Positions 6,457-6,458 of a stretch of DNA of 6,458 nt are shown here, in pieces. The stretch is from the NCBI GenBank assembly GCA_017501805.1, contig JAFVWG010000087.1, positions 1 to 6,458 on the forward strand, written 5' to 3'. The notes beneath the pieces were generated by a model that was not told where the DNA came from, did not search any database, and saw nothing but the letters and a program-made list of their open reading frames with translations. Within the stretch, counting starts at the first letter, position 1. Each line of letters starts with the position of its first letter. The translations under genes were made by a program, and so were the position numbers. This DNA comes from Oscillospiraceae bacterium (GTDB lineage: Bacteria; Bacillota; Clostridia; Oscillospirales; Oscillospiraceae).

Positions 6457-6458
6457 CA

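Overview
The window is a stretch of the tail and baseplate module of a contractile-tailed (myovirus-type) phage, prophage or phage-derived particle. All genes lie on the minus strand, so the module reads from right to left. Gene order and protein features match the xkdO-P-Q-R-S block of the Bacillus subtilis defective prophage PBSX. Strong AGGAGG-type ribosome binding sites, a tape measure of the Firmicute type and a LysM tail protein all point to a Gram-positive Firmicute host. The moderately GC-rich sequence and a C-terminal module also found on clostridial amidases suggest a member of the Clostridia. The exact host cannot be named from this sequence.

Layout, in transcription order: (1) 6409-6456, the last codons of an upstream gene, whose stop overlaps the next start (TAATG); (2) 2756-6409, a 1217-residue tape measure protein with an N-terminal coiled coil, a glycine-rich hydrophobic centre, fourteen FFTxx(I/L/V)P repeats and a conserved C-terminal block; (3) 2066-2752, an XkdP-like baseplate protein with a C-terminal LysM domain; (4) 779-2050, an XkdQ-like hub protein carrying an SH3-like module at its end; (5) 333-767, an XkdR-like (DUF2577) spike protein with a histidine-rich insert; (6) 1-321, the first 107 residues of an XkdS-like (DUF2634) baseplate wedge protein, cut by the window edge.

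The genes are packed with gaps of 3 to 15 bases, and each ribosome binding site overlaps or adjoins the end of the gene before it. I see no promoter, terminator, RNA gene, mobile element or CRISPR array, so this is an internal part of one late operon. The tape measure sets tail length and is delivered at infection. The LysM protein, hub, spike and wedge proteins form the baseplate that closes the tail tube and contacts the cell envelope.

I find no undescribed system here. The points most worth a second look are the hierarchical 19/20-residue (39-residue) repeat in the tape measure, the histidine-rich HxH insert in the spike protein, and the wall-binding-type module fused to the hub. The window does not show whether the element is an infectious phage, a prophage or a headless tailocin.
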